Positions 52,827 through 62,661 of a DNA stretch of 64,000 nt are shown piece after piece (within the stretch, counting starts at the first letter, position 1; the number at the start of each line of letters is the position of its first letter). The DNA is from an uncultured Phycisphaerales bacterium. Its GTDB lineage: Bacteria > Planctomycetota > Phycisphaerae > Tepidisphaerales > Tepidisphaeraceae. The DNA is taken from NCBI GenBank assembly GCA_903871935.1, contig CAIQIQ010000081.1, positions 1 through 64,000 of the forward strand, written 5' to 3'. The notes beneath the pieces were generated by a model, which was not told the origin of the DNA, did no database searches, and saw only the letters and a program-made list of their open reading frames with translations. The translations under genes were made by a program, and so were the position numbers.

Positions 52827-54137
52827 CTACATGTTCTTTTCCGGCCCGCGCTCGATCGTCGCGCCCACGGCATTCAACTTCGCCTCGATCTTTTCGTAGC
52901 CGCGGTCGATGTGGTAAATCCGGCGGATCTGTGTCTGGCCTTTGGCGACCAACGCCGCCAGCACCAGCCCGGCCGATGCCCGCAGATCCGATGCCATCAC
53001 CGTGGCGCCCTGCAGGTCCTTCACACCCTGGATAATCGCCGTGGCCCCTTCCTTCCTCACCCGGGCGCCCATGCGGTTCAGTTCACCGACATGCAGAAAG
53101 CGATCGGGGAAGATGCGTTCGGTGACAACACTGTTGCCATCGGCCAGGCACAGTAGCGCCAGGAGCTGCGCCTGCAGGTCGGTTGGGAATCCCGGATACG
53201 GCTGCGTAGTCATCTCTACGGGATTCAGCCGCCGGGTTGTACTGACGCGTGCGGTCAGACCATCGCGTTCACAGTGCACGCCCACCGACTCCAGCAGATC
53301 GACAACGCTGATCAGGTGATCCAGTTCGCAGTTGCGCAGTTCCAGTTCACCATTGGTAATCGCGGCCGCGATGATGAACGTGCCCGCTTCGATGCGGTCG
53401 GGGATGATCTTGTGCTCGCAGGCGGCGAGCTTGTCGACACCGTCAATGCGAATCTCTGGAGTACCATGGCCCCTGATCCTCGCGCCCATCTTGATGAGCA
53501 ACTCAGCGCAGTCGACCACTTCCGGCTCGCACGCAGCCCCCACCAGGACCGTCTCGCCCTCGGCCAGGGCGGCCGCACACATTACATTGATGGTTCCCAG
53601 CACGGTCGGTCCCTGGGCGCCGCCCAGGTACATCCGCGCACCTTTCATCCGGCCGCGAACTTCACCGATCACGTCACCGGACTCAATGTGGAACTGCACG
53701 CCCAGCTTGGCCAGACCGCGCAAATGCAGGTCAATGGGGCGATCGCCGATCGAGCAGCCGCCAGGCATTGCCACCCGCGCCCGCCCGCGCTTGGCAAGCA
53801 ATGGCCCCAGCACGCAGATCGAGGCCCGCATCGTCGTCACAATGTCATATGGAGCCCAGCACTGCTGTTCGCTCATCACCTCAACTTCCAGCGGGCCATT
53901 GAGGATGATGTTGCCGGCCGCCGTCTTGGGCTCCAGCCGCTTCACATCACAGCCAAGCTGCGCCAGCAGTTGGACCATGGAGTCCGTATCCGAAAGACGG
54001 GGAACACCCTTAAGCACTGTCCGCCCGCTCGCCATCAGGCACGAGGCCATAATCGGCAGAGAGCTGTTCTTGGATCCGGAAACCTCGATGGTGCCCTTGA
54101 GTCTGCTGCCGCCGCGTATGAAGAAACTGTCCGACAT
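52827..54137 (-). CDS. murA: UDP-N-acetylglucosamine 1-carboxyvinyltransferase
   Basis: 436 residues; ATG at 54137 behind AAGGAG. First committed step of peptidoglycan synthesis, transfer of enolpyruvate from PEP. 'GTIEVSGSKNSSLPIMASCLM' (Lys and Asn of the active site), 'RVAMPGGCSIGDRPIDLHLRGL' with the catalytic and fosfomycin-reactive Cys near 128, 'YPGFPTDLQAQLLALLCLADG', 'IRRIYHIDRGYEKIEAKLNAVGA'. Complete. Together with murJ it shows a normal peptidoglycan pathway. Confidence 0.96.
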   Translation of the reverse strand: MSDSFFIRGGSRLKGTIEVSGSKNSSLPIMASCLMASGRTVLKGVPRLSDTDSMVQLLAQLGCDVKRLEPKTAAGNIILNGPLEVEVMSEQQCWAPYDIVTTMRASICVLGPLLAKRGRARVAMPGGCSIGDRPIDLHLRGLAKLGVQFHIESGDVIGEVRGRMKGARMYLGGAQGPTVLGTINVMCAAALAEGETVLVGAACEPEVVDCAELLIKMGARIRGHGTPEIRIDGVDKLAACEHKIIPDRIEAGTFIIAAAITNGELELRNCELDHLISVVDLLESVGVHCERDGLTARVSTTRRLNPVEMTTQPYPGFPTDLQAQLLALLCLADGNSVVTERIFPDRFLHVGELNRMGARVRKEGATAIIQGVKDLQGATVMASDLRASAGLVLAALVAKGQTQIRRIYHIDRGYEKIEAKLNAVGATIERGPEKNM

Positions 54138-54308
54138 GTGGGCCACTCCTTGGCCGGTTGTCCACCATCGTTGGGCGGACCGCCTGCATCCCTGCACAGC
54201 CAGCGATCCTGCGGCTGCTACCGTGACAACCGCGCGTGCGTCGCTGATGTTGCATATTCTGCCATGTGCGTGGTGCGAAACAAGTTAACCTATCCCGACC
54301 ACACACCG

Positions 54309-55529
54309 TTATTCTGCGACAGCCTCATCGGGCTCCGCCGCCGTCACGGTGGCGACGGCCGGCTGCGGGTGATACCCCACCGCCAGCAGCAACCCGGCCA
54401 CCAGCACCAGCCCGGCCGCCCACCAGTATGCGGCGTTATACCCGTACCTCGCGATCGGCCCGGCTGCGAAATTGCCCACAATCCGCCCCCCACCAATCAC
54501 CAGCATGGCAAACAGCCCCTGCAAGGAATGCCGAAACCGCGCCTCTCCCATACTGTTCAGCAGCACGATCGGCCCCACCTGCAGCACCAGGACCATCGCT
54601 CCGTGGCAGACTTGCGTTCCGATGGCGACGTACGGATTGGCAACCGCCGCCAGCAACGTCATCCGCACCAGGATCACGGCCGTCCCTATCAGCAAAAACC
54701 GTCGTGGTCCGAAAAACGCCATCAGCCGGCCGAACGCGAGCATGAACAGAATCTCACCCAGAACCCCAATGTTCATGATCATCGCCGACCACTCTTTGCT
54801 GATCCCCAGCCCCTTGGTGAGGTAGACGGGGTAGAACGAGTAGTAGCAGGCAGCCGCCATCTGCAGAAGAAACGATGCGATGCAGAGAATGAGCATCTTC
54901 CTGCCGAACAGAACGCGGGCGGCCTCAACCGTCGGCAGTTTGCGTTCGCGGGACATATCCCGCGCGCCAATGGATGGCAGCATCAGCGAGTTCAATCCTG
55001 CCGCGAAGGCGAAGCCGGCCGCCAGATACAGCACAACCGTCACGTCCTGCGTCCTGCGCACCAGCAGATACAGCGCCAGCCCCGGCACGATGTATCCGAT
55101 GGTGCCCCAGACGCGCACGCGGTGAAACGCTACAACCGCCAGCCCCTGTCTGCCCCGCTCCTCCTGGATGGCAAAGTTAATCCCATCCTGAAGCGGATTG
55201 ACCGGAATCTGCACGATATTGGTCATCAGCCAGCCGCAGAGGATAGCCAGGAATGTCCCATAGAGCGGAAGCACGATGAGCGAGACCGCCGTCAGCATCA
55301 ACAGCCCGGCAAGCATCTTGCGCCCATCCAGGTGCGTATCGGCAATCAGCGTCACCAGCACCGGCGAAAGCACCACCGCCAGGCTGGCCACCCCCATCAC
55401 CATCCCGATCTGCATGTTGTCCAGGTGCATCTGCTGGAAATAGATCGACATGAACGGGATCAGGCAGCCGTTGACGGCGTAGTTCAGGAAGTACTGCAGT
55501 CTGAGGTGGAACATCAGCGGCAGAAGCAT
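54309..55529 (-). CDS. MFS transporter, nucleoside-permease-like
   Basis: 406 residues, 12 predicted spans. 'LRLQYFLNYAVNGCLIPFMSIYF' and 'TLIADTHLDGRKMLAGLLML' (D-x-x-x-x-R-K loop between helices 2 and 3) resemble the NupG/LacY-like MFS_1 branch; 'RVRVWGTIGYIVPGL' and 'RFRHSLQGLFAMLVIGGGRIVGNFAAG' are the matching second-half segments. Substrate unknown. Start lies only 23 bases from the divergent MoxR-like gene. Confidence 0.83.
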   Translation of the reverse strand: MLLPLMFHLRLQYFLNYAVNGCLIPFMSIYFQQMHLDNMQIGMVMGVASLAVVLSPVLVTLIADTHLDGRKMLAGLLMLTAVSLIVLPLYGTFLAILCGWLMTNIVQIPVNPLQDGINFAIQEERGRQGLAVVAFHRVRVWGTIGYIVPGLALYLLVRRTQDVTVVLYLAAGFAFAAGLNSLMLPSIGARDMSRERKLPTVEAARVLFGRKMLILCIASFLLQMAAACYYSFYPVYLTKGLGISKEWSAMIMNIGVLGEILFMLAFGRLMAFFGPRRFLLIGTAVILVRMTLLAAVANPYVAIGTQVCHGAMVLVLQVGPIVLLNSMGEARFRHSLQGLFAMLVIGGGRIVGNFAAGPIARYGYNAAYWWAAGLVLVAGLLLAVGYHPQPAVATVTAAEPDEAVAE

Positions 55530-55552
55530 ACTCGCCGTGCCTAGTATTGGCC

Positions 55553-57007
55553 ATGAAGTCCAGTGCAGCGAGCAGTGCCGTACACCCTCAGGCGGCGACA
55601 GTTGGCCAGCTTAAGGCGACAGGATATCACCCCGTAAGCGTCAAGGAGGAATTGCGCCGGAACCTCATCCGCAAGCTCAGGACCGGCGAGGAACTGTTCC
55701 CCGGCATCATCGGTTATCGCGATACCGTGGTGCCGCAGATCATCAATGGCATTCTCTCGCGGCATGATCTGCTCTTCCTGGGCCTGCGCGGCCAGGCAAA
55801 GACGCGCATCCTCCGCATGCTGCCGAGCCTGCTGGATGAGTGGATTCCTGTCATGGCCAGCATCGAGATCAATGATGATCCGATTCGGCCGCTCACGCGG
55901 ATGGGCCAGCGGATCATCGACGAGCAGGGAGATGATGCCAAGATCGAGTGGGTGCATCGTGAGAATCGCTATCACGAGAAGCTGGCAACTCCCGATGTCA
56001 CCATCGCCGATCTGATCGGCGAGATCGACCTGGTGAAGCATGCCGAGGGACGCTATCTCTCCGATGAATCAACCATGCACTATGGCCTGATCCCGCGCTC
56101 CAACCGCGGGCTCTTCGCCATCAACGAGTTGCCCGACCTCGCGCCGCGCATCCAGGTAGGTCTATTCAACGTGCTGGAGGAACGCGATGTGCAGATTCGC
56201 GGATACCCCATCCGGCTGAACCTGGATCTGTGCCTGGTTTTCTCGGCCAATCCGGAAGACTACACCAACCGCGGCCGGATCGTCACGCCGCTCAAGGACC
56301 GCATCGGCTCGGTAATCCGCACCCACTATCCTCAGTCGATCGAGGAAGGGATCGAGGTATCCCACCGCAACGCATGGCTTGCGCGCACCGGATCGAGCGC
56401 TTCAGGGGTGGAGGTCGTCATTCCGCCCTACCTCGGCCAGATCGTCGAACAGATGGTAATGTTCGCCCGCAGCAGTCCCAATGTCTCGCAGGCATCGGGC
56501 GTATCCGTCCGCGCATCGATCTGTTGCATCGAGGCCGTCTGCTCCAACGCCGAGCGGCGCGGCATCATGGCCGGCGCCAAGCGCGTGGTCGCCCGGCCGG
56601 GAGACTTGCATCATCTGATCGCCGCGTGCCGTGGGAAGATTGAACTATCCCTTGCCGACGATGAATCATCCGAAGACAAGCTCATCCAGTCGCTGACCGG
56701 CGAGGCGGTAAAGGCGGTCTTTGCCGAGATGGCGGATGTCGCCGACTATCAGCCGATCGCCGAGCAGTTCAAGGCGAACCTGACGTTCCCATCCGGCGAT
56801 GAGATCTCCGACGATGAGTTTGTGGCGAATATGGAGCTCGTGCAGGGGCTGCCCAAGGCGGCCGCGCAACTGGCGGCGGAACTGAAGCTCGACGCCAAAG
56901 ATGCCGCAACGCTGGCCAGTGTGGGCGAGTTCATTCTCGAAGCGCTCTACGTCAACAACCGCCTGACCAAGTACAGCCGCGCCGGCAAGGCGTTCTTCCG
57001 GAAGTAG
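55553..57007 (+). CDS. MoxR/ChlI-type AAA+ ATPase
   Basis: 484 residues. Walker A is 'LGLRGQAKTRILRML' (G-x-x-G-Q-A-K-T; Ala instead of the last Gly), Walker B region 'GLFAINELPDLAPRIQVGLFNVLEE' (E-L-P in place of D-E), sensor 1 'FSANPEDYTNRGRIVTPLKDRIG' and a helical C-terminal domain. Belongs to the magnesium-chelatase/MoxR group that usually works with a VWA-domain partner; none is adjacent. The ATG has no ribosome site and a TAGTAT just before it, so a leaderless start is possible. Confidence 0.82.
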   Translation: MKSSAASSAVHPQAATVGQLKATGYHPVSVKEELRRNLIRKLRTGEELFPGIIGYRDTVVPQIINGILSRHDLLFLGLRGQAKTRILRMLPSLLDEWIPVMASIEINDDPIRPLTRMGQRIIDEQGDDAKIEWVHRENRYHEKLATPDVTIADLIGEIDLVKHAEGRYLSDESTMHYGLIPRSNRGLFAINELPDLAPRIQVGLFNVLEERDVQIRGYPIRLNLDLCLVFSANPEDYTNRGRIVTPLKDRIGSVIRTHYPQSIEEGIEVSHRNAWLARTGSSASGVEVVIPPYLGQIVEQMVMFARSSPNVSQASGVSVRASICCIEAVCSNAERRGIMAGAKRVVARPGDLHHLIAACRGKIELSLADDESSEDKLIQSLTGEAVKAVFAEMADVADYQPIAEQFKANLTFPSGDEISDDEFVANMELVQGLPKAAAQLAAELKLDAKDAATLASVGEFILEALYVNNRLTKYSRAGKAFFRK

Positions 57008-57009
57008 CT

Positions 57010-58599
57010 CTAATGGATGAACCGCATTTCCCCGAAGTTGGGGATGAGATCCGGGGCGCTGTCGTAATAGAGCCGGTAACCCGCCGGCCAGTAGACCAGC
57101 AGAGCCTTGCCCAGCAGAAACCGCGCCGGCACCACGCCCGCCTGAGCTTCGACATCTTCCGCTGGCAGGTGCACGGAATCCGTCCAGTAGCGGCCATCCT
57201 GCGATAGCGGCGAATTATCGCCCAGCGTGAAATACTCATCCTTCCCCAGTACAACAGGGTTGTCCGGGCCGCCACGCGGAACTGGCGCCCCATTGCTCAT
57301 CCGCACCGTATAAAAGACGTCTCGCCAAAGCGACAGGTGCGTGATGCTGCAGACCTGGTCCCGGGCCTGAATGCTGGTGGTGGGATAGGGCGGAATTGTG
57401 TTCTCGCGGCGCAACAGTTCCACGTCGGGCGCATATTGCTGTGGTGTGGTCGCCAGCACTTCCTGCCCATCAATCAGCAGGCGCACCTGGTAGTCGAGAT
57501 TCATGAACTCGACCCGCACTGGCCGGGCATCGAACTTCCAGAGCTTACGGGCGAGAAGCGTTGTCTTCTCCGGATCGGACATGTCTGCCCGCAGCAATTC
57601 CACGGCATCGGGAAGCAGTCGTGCGGTAAAGATGTCCTCACGCTTGGACAGGCGCAGTTCCAGCGGGCCAGAGCCCCCGGATCGCGAATAGTTCAAGCCC
57701 AGTTTCAGATCACTCACCGGATAGAGCATCCCCTGCCCGCTTGGCGAAGCATTCTGGTCATAGGCCAACCAGTCTGTCAGTGGCCCCTTATTGCGCTCAT
57801 GGGTCCTTCGATCAAACGTCAGCTTGTCAACGCCGGCCAGGTTGCTGAAGTTAAACGCACGGGCGCCCGTTTCATCGCGCGTGTAATGCCAGGAAGCGTT
57901 GCCGGAGCGCCAGGGAATGTACGACTCAACCGTCTGCGTCTCGTATGCCGCGCGCGATTCAGGCGTCAGCCCCAATGGCGCATAGTCGCTGTCATTGACG
58001 ATCCGCCAGAGCGCATCCTGCACGACATCGCTCTTGCGCTGTATCTGCCAGTCCCCGGCACTGGGATCGGGCTTGGTAGCAACGTAGATATCCCCATCCA
58101 GGATCATGATGCTCTCGCCCGGCGTACCGATCAGGCGTTTGATATAGGCCTGGCTGTAGTGATACAGGTTCGGATCAGAGGGGGTCTTGAACACGACCAC
58201 ATCCCAGCGCCGCGGCGGCCGCAGCAGATAGGCGTACTTCAGCACCAGGATGCGATCTCCGTAATAGATGAGGGGACGATCGGCCTGTGCGCTGTCTGCC
58301 CGGAAGCCGCAGTTGGAACAATGAATCGGCAGTCCATTTTCCGTAAACCGGGGGATGTTGATCTCCGTCGAGGCCGACCTCGGACCTGCATAGTTCACAT
58401 CATAGTGATAGCCGCAGTTCTCACAGATGAAGCGGCTGTGCGCCCCTTTGAGGGTTGGCGCCATCGACCCGGTGGGAATGACAAATGCCTCCACGACGAA
58501 CACGCGGAACGTGAACGCCAGGATCAGCATCAGCATAATCTGGTTGAAGGTTTCCCTCCACCCCGAATGCGGCTTTGTTACACTGCTCTTTGTCGGCAT
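57010..58599 (-). CDS. lepB: Signal peptidase I with zinc-ribbon and large insert
   Basis: 529 residues, about twice the normal size. Span at 18-38 ('FNQIMLMLILAFTFRVFVVEAF'-like), then catalytic 'IPTGSMAPTL' (Ser45), a zinc-ribbon-like insert with C59-x-x-C62 and C94-x-x-C97, the general base in 'YIKRLIGTPGES' (Lys154), an insert of about 290 residues rich in strands, and 'GDNSPLSQDGR' at 460, matching the GDN/S box E. Cleaves export signals on the outer face of the membrane. Start chosen at 58599 where the family pattern begins. Ends two bases from the MoxR-like gene's stop. Confidence 0.9.
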   Translation of the reverse strand: MPTKSSVTKPHSGWRETFNQIMLMLILAFTFRVFVVEAFVIPTGSMAPTLKGAHSRFICENCGYHYDVNYAGPRSASTEINIPRFTENGLPIHCSNCGFRADSAQADRPLIYYGDRILVLKYAYLLRPPRRWDVVVFKTPSDPNLYHYSQAYIKRLIGTPGESIMILDGDIYVATKPDPSAGDWQIQRKSDVVQDALWRIVNDSDYAPLGLTPESRAAYETQTVESYIPWRSGNASWHYTRDETGARAFNFSNLAGVDKLTFDRRTHERNKGPLTDWLAYDQNASPSGQGMLYPVSDLKLGLNYSRSGGSGPLELRLSKREDIFTARLLPDAVELLRADMSDPEKTTLLARKLWKFDARPVRVEFMNLDYQVRLLIDGQEVLATTPQQYAPDVELLRRENTIPPYPTTSIQARDQVCSITHLSLWRDVFYTVRMSNGAPVPRGGPDNPVVLGKDEYFTLGDNSPLSQDGRYWTDSVHLPAEDVEAQAGVVPARFLLGKALLVYWPAGYRLYYDSAPDLIPNFGEMRFIH

Positions 58600-58734
58600 C
58601 GTTGGCCAATGATAGTCGGGCCAGCGCAAGCGGCAAGCTGGTCGAAGTGTACACGCACACCTGCGCACCTTTTCACTGGCAATGCCGCAATCGGCTGGTA
58701 AGCTGGTTTCTATATTCGGGAAGAGAGGAGCCGC

Positions 58735-61539
58735 ATGTTCCGTCTACTGGCCTGTCTCGTTCTGGCTGCCGTACCGGCATTCGCCGCCGAACAGTTCTAT
58801 CGCATCTCATCTGCGGACCTGAAGCTTCTGGATGGAAGCAAATGGCCCGTAACCGGATCAGGCTCTGCGCTCGCACCCGGCCAGTTCCGCGTCGAGATGG
58901 ATCCGGGCGCTGAGGCCTATACCCTGGGCTCCTGGGAGTTGAATCAGGACTACACTGGTGGTGAAAACATCCTGATCCGATCCACAACGGACAAGAGACC
59001 CTCCGGCACCCTCTACCTGCGCCCCCAGCCACAGTGGATGCGCAGCTCCGCGCCGGCAAATGTTCCCAAGGAGCCCGCGGTCACGATCGTGCGCTTTGAG
59101 GTCGCCGTGGACCCGTTGCCCGCAACCGCGCCGGCTTCGCAACAGTCCCGACCCGATGCGCAGCCCTCTGGTCCAGTGGCGCAACTCGACCCGCGGTCTC
59201 AGTTCTACTATGCCAAGGCCAGCTACTACACGCAGATGCAGAACCTGGGCAACACCGGCGCTGCGTGGTTCAGATACCAGGCCCTGCTCGCCGAAAAGGA
59301 ACTCTCACCAAGCCAGACACGCCGCCTCGACATGCCGATGTTCAACCGCGGAATGTTGGAGCATCCCGAATACGACCTGTTCACAGGCGGCCGCGCTGTC
59401 AGTGAGAACCTCCAGCTCGATCGGCCAATCAGGCCGGGCGCTACCGATCAGAACGCCAACGATCAGTCCGCTTCCGCAGTGAACGTCGCCGACATTCCAG
59501 GTATCTCCGTCGCTGAGATGGACTTCGCCAAACTCCTGGGCAACGCCCAGCCTCAGCTCGATGCTGCGGCGGAACTGATCCCCTCCGACCAATACGCCGT
59601 CTTCTTTCCATCGATCACCTCGATGTTCCAGATGGTTGATCAACTGAAGACCAGCGCCCTACCCGTCGTAGAGAACATCATCCCGCCATCCACTGACCAA
59701 AGCTTTCTGCGGCGCTACCAGGTCCAGCTTGGCCTCGAATCCAGCGAACTGGCGCGGCTCTTGGGTCCACAACTGGTTACTTCCGTCGCCATTACAGGCT
59801 CCGACCCCTTCTTCCCAACCGGAACCGACGTCGCCATCCTCTTCCGCTCACCTTCCCCGCAACTGCTTGCCCCTGTTCTCCTGGCTCGCATTGCCGCCTC
59901 GGCCGGCACACAGGTCAAACCACAGACCGCCTCCACCGGCAGTACCTCCTATACGGCATTCACCACGCCCGACCGTTCCATCTCATCCTACCTGGCGACC
60001 GTCAACGACACGGTTATTGTAAGCAATTCTCTGGCCCAGCTTCGCGCCATCGTCCAGGCGTCGGCGAATAAAACCGGCTCGCTGACCTCGGCACCCGAGT
60101 ACCGATTCTTCCGTTCGCGCAACCAGCTGGGCGATCCATCGGAATCGCTTTTCTTGGTCATTCCCGATGCCGCCATCCGCAAGTGGTGTTCGGCACGCTG
60201 GCGGATCGCCGACGCCCGGCGCATCACTGCTCGATCCAAGCTGCTCCAGGGCCGCGCTGCAGAGCTTGCATCGGGCAAATTGCAGGCTGATTCTCCCCGC
60301 GATCCCGTCTATGGTGACCTGAACTTCCTGACTCCGATTAGTGAGTTTCCGCTCGACAAGGTTTCCCGCGCCGAATCCCAGGCGTACACCCAGTGGCGCG
60401 ATCGCTATCAGCAGTACTGGCGCGGCGCATTTGACCCCATCGCCCTGAAGATGAGCCTGAACGCATCGGGCATCTCGGCCGATCTGACTGTTATGCCCCT
60501 GATCGCATCCACCGAGTACCGCGACATGATCGCCGTGACCAGTGGCGTCTCGATCGATGCCAGCAGCGGAGATCCGCATGACGCCATCTTTCATTTCGTG
60601 ATGAGCCTGAACCGCGAGTCTGCCCCGGTACGTCAGTTCGCCTCGCTCGGGTCGCAAATGGGGTTGCAGATCGACCCACTGGGCTGGTTGGGCAAGTCGC
60701 TTGCCATCTATATCGACGACGATCCCATCCTGGCCGAGATGGCCGCCTCGGAAGCACCGCAAGTGTTTGCCGAGAAACACCTTGGCCAACTCCCCATCGC
60801 CGTGCGCGTGGAATCCACCAGTCCATTCAAACTCGCCGCCTTCCTGACCGCGCTGCGCACCAAGATTGACCAGACCGCACCCCGTCTTACCGCATGGCAG
60901 ACCCTCGAATCCAGCGGTTTGCCTTACGTAAAGATCACCGCCACGCCGGGCCAGGGAATGCCCGATCCCACCGAGATTGTCATCTGCTATGCCGCGCTGC
61001 CCGATTCGCTGCTGATCTCGCCCAGCGAAGCTCTGATCAAGCGAGCGCTCGCCCGAGTCGCCGCAAACGGACCGGCGACTCAACGTGCCGTCGCTGCAAA
61101 ACCGGCCGCTGCCCCTACAGCGCGACCATGGCTTGGAACCAATGTTGCGGTTCAGGCCCGCTCCCGCGCCGCCGATCTGTTCCAACTCGCCAGCCGCTTC
61201 GACAACGACCCGCTCGTCGAATCGTCGTGGAACAACCTCTCCATCCTCAATGAGTATCACCGCCTCTTCCCCGATCAGGATCCCATCGCTTTGTATGAAC
61301 GCGCGTGGGGCACGCATCTTGTCTGCCCGGCCGCGGGCAAGTACGTGTGGAACGAACAGTTGCGGACCATGGAATCCACCGTCACCGGCTGCCCGGAAGA
61401 TCCGAAGAAGCTCCCCAAGCGCGACCTGGTCATGAACCGCTTCAGCTTTGGCAACCTCGGGCTGAGCTTCGAGAATGGTGGCCTTCGCGCACGCATGATG
61501 CTCGAGACTCCGTCTGTACCAATGCGCACAGACAAGTGA
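58735..61539 (+). CDS. Large exported protein of unknown function
   Basis: 934 residues; ATG behind AGAGGAGCCGC. Signal peptide 'FRLLACLVLAAVPAFAAEQF'. Residues 20-130 are beta-rich; about 130-210 a Gln/Tyr-rich region with 'RSQFYYAKASYYTQMQNLG'; from 250 on alternating segments such as 'SDQYAVFFPSITSMFQMVDQL', 'VAITGSDPFFPTGTDVAILF', 'DTVIVSNSLAQLRAIVQAS' and 'DSLLISPSEALIKRALARV' recall DUF3352-type surface proteins that report on dynamic range of repeats. No catalytic motif is seen. Five bases before the URO-D-like gene. Confidence 0.72.
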   Translation: MFRLLACLVLAAVPAFAAEQFYRISSADLKLLDGSKWPVTGSGSALAPGQFRVEMDPGAEAYTLGSWELNQDYTGGENILIRSTTDKRPSGTLYLRPQPQWMRSSAPANVPKEPAVTIVRFEVAVDPLPATAPASQQSRPDAQPSGPVAQLDPRSQFYYAKASYYTQMQNLGNTGAAWFRYQALLAEKELSPSQTRRLDMPMFNRGMLEHPEYDLFTGGRAVSENLQLDRPIRPGATDQNANDQSASAVNVADIPGISVAEMDFAKLLGNAQPQLDAAAELIPSDQYAVFFPSITSMFQMVDQLKTSALPVVENIIPPSTDQSFLRRYQVQLGLESSELARLLGPQLVTSVAITGSDPFFPTGTDVAILFRSPSPQLLAPVLLARIAASAGTQVKPQTASTGSTSYTAFTTPDRSISSYLATVNDTVIVSNSLAQLRAIVQASANKTGSLTSAPEYRFFRSRNQLGDPSESLFLVIPDAAIRKWCSARWRIADARRITARSKLLQGRAAELASGKLQADSPRDPVYGDLNFLTPISEFPLDKVSRAESQAYTQWRDRYQQYWRGAFDPIALKMSLNASGISADLTVMPLIASTEYRDMIAVTSGVSIDASSGDPHDAIFHFVMSLNRESAPVRQFASLGSQMGLQIDPLGWLGKSLAIYIDDDPILAEMAASEAPQVFAEKHLGQLPIAVRVESTSPFKLAAFLTALRTKIDQTAPRLTAWQTLESSGLPYVKITATPGQGMPDPTEIVICYAALPDSLLISPSEALIKRALARVAANGPATQRAVAAKPAAAPTARPWLGTNVAVQARSRAADLFQLASRFDNDPLVESSWNNLSILNEYHRLFPDQDPIALYERAWGTHLVCPAAGKYVWNEQLRTMESTVTGCPEDPKKLPKRDLVMNRFSFGNLGLSFENGGLRARMMLETPSVPMRTDK

Positions 61540-61544
61540 AACCC

Positions 61545-62603
61545 ATGAACTCACGCGAACGTATTTTGGCCGCGATCAACCACGCTCCGCTTGACCGCGT
61601 CCCCACGGATATCTGGGCAACCGGGGAGGTCATGGCAAAGCTCAAGGCTCACTTCGGTGAAGCGGCCGATATCAAGGCTCTGCTTCGCATCGACGGGTTC
61701 GGCGGCGTGGGTCCGAAGTACATCGGTCCGCCGCTCCCTGCCATGCCCCCCGGTGAGTCCTGCAACGAATGGGGGATGAAGCACAAGCCGGTGAACTACG
61801 GCACCGGCACCTACATGGAACAGTACTTCCATCCACTGGCCGAGGCTCGGACGATCGACGATCTGGATCGCTATCGTTGGCCCAAGGCCGACTGGTACGA
61901 CTTCTCCACCGTCGCCGATCAAGCCCGCCTCCTGCGCCCGCATAAAGCGATCCAGGCCGGCTACATGGCTCCCTTCTACTATCACAATCTCACCCGCGGG
62001 CTGGAACTGTCCCTGATGGATCCCTTCGACGATGCCTCGTTCACCAACGCCCTGCTCGACCACATCTGCGACTTCTTCTACGAATACCACTACCGCCTTT
62101 TCGAGAGTGCCAAAGGCATGATCGACGTCGCCCAGGTCACCGACGACCTTGGCAGCCAGACCGGCCCGCTGATCAGCCTCGATATCTTCCGCACCTTCTA
62201 CAAGCCGCGGATGCAGCGGTTCATCGACCTCTGCCACAGCTTCAAGATCAAGGTTTTCCATCACGATGATGGTTCCTGCCGGCCGTTCCTCCCCGAGCTG
62301 GTGGCGATGGGCATCGACATCCTCAATCCCATTCAGCACAACTGCCCCGGCATGGACATGATCGAACTCAAACGTGAGTTCGGACAAAAGCTTTGCTTCC
62401 ACGGCGCTATCGACAACCAGCAGATCCTCCCCTTCGGCACGCCGCAGCAGGTGCGTAAGGAAGTGCGCGATGCCATTGACGCCCTGGCGTCGGATGACAC
62501 AGGCTACATCCTTGCCCCCTGCCACAACCTCCAGGCCGTCTCTCCAGTCGAAAACATCCTTGCCATGTACGATGAGGCCTGGAACTACGGCAAACTGGGT
62601 TAG
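61545..62603 (+). CDS. Uroporphyrinogen-decarboxylase-family protein
   Basis: 352 residues. 'NSRERILAAINHAPLDRVPTDIWATGEV' is the common start of the URO-D/methyltransferase superfamily, followed by 'IDVAQVTDDLGSQTGPLIS', 'FKIKVFHHDDGSCRPFLPELVAMGIDILNPIQ' and 'FHGAIDNQQILPFGTPQQVRKEV'. The Arg residues that bind uroporphyrinogen in HemE are not apparent; this is the branch close to MtaA/CmuA methyl-transfer proteins, common in planctomycetes with unknown substrate. Likely cotranscribed with the exported protein. Confidence 0.82.
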   Translation: MNSRERILAAINHAPLDRVPTDIWATGEVMAKLKAHFGEAADIKALLRIDGFGGVGPKYIGPPLPAMPPGESCNEWGMKHKPVNYGTGTYMEQYFHPLAEARTIDDLDRYRWPKADWYDFSTVADQARLLRPHKAIQAGYMAPFYYHNLTRGLELSLMDPFDDASFTNALLDHICDFFYEYHYRLFESAKGMIDVAQVTDDLGSQTGPLISLDIFRTFYKPRMQRFIDLCHSFKIKVFHHDDGSCRPFLPELVAMGIDILNPIQHNCPGMDMIELKREFGQKLCFHGAIDNQQILPFGTPQQVRKEVRDAIDALASDDTGYILAPCHNLQAVSPVENILAMYDEAWNYGKLG

Positions 62604-62661
62604 CGCCCCCTCCGCCTTCCATTTGAGTCCTGGCGCGTGCCCGGCTACTCTCTGCCATGTC

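Noticed and set aside
59983-61554. 523-residue frame antisense to the large exported protein
   Set aside because: The plus-strand gene has a signal peptide, ribosome site and sensible composition; the mirror frame does not.
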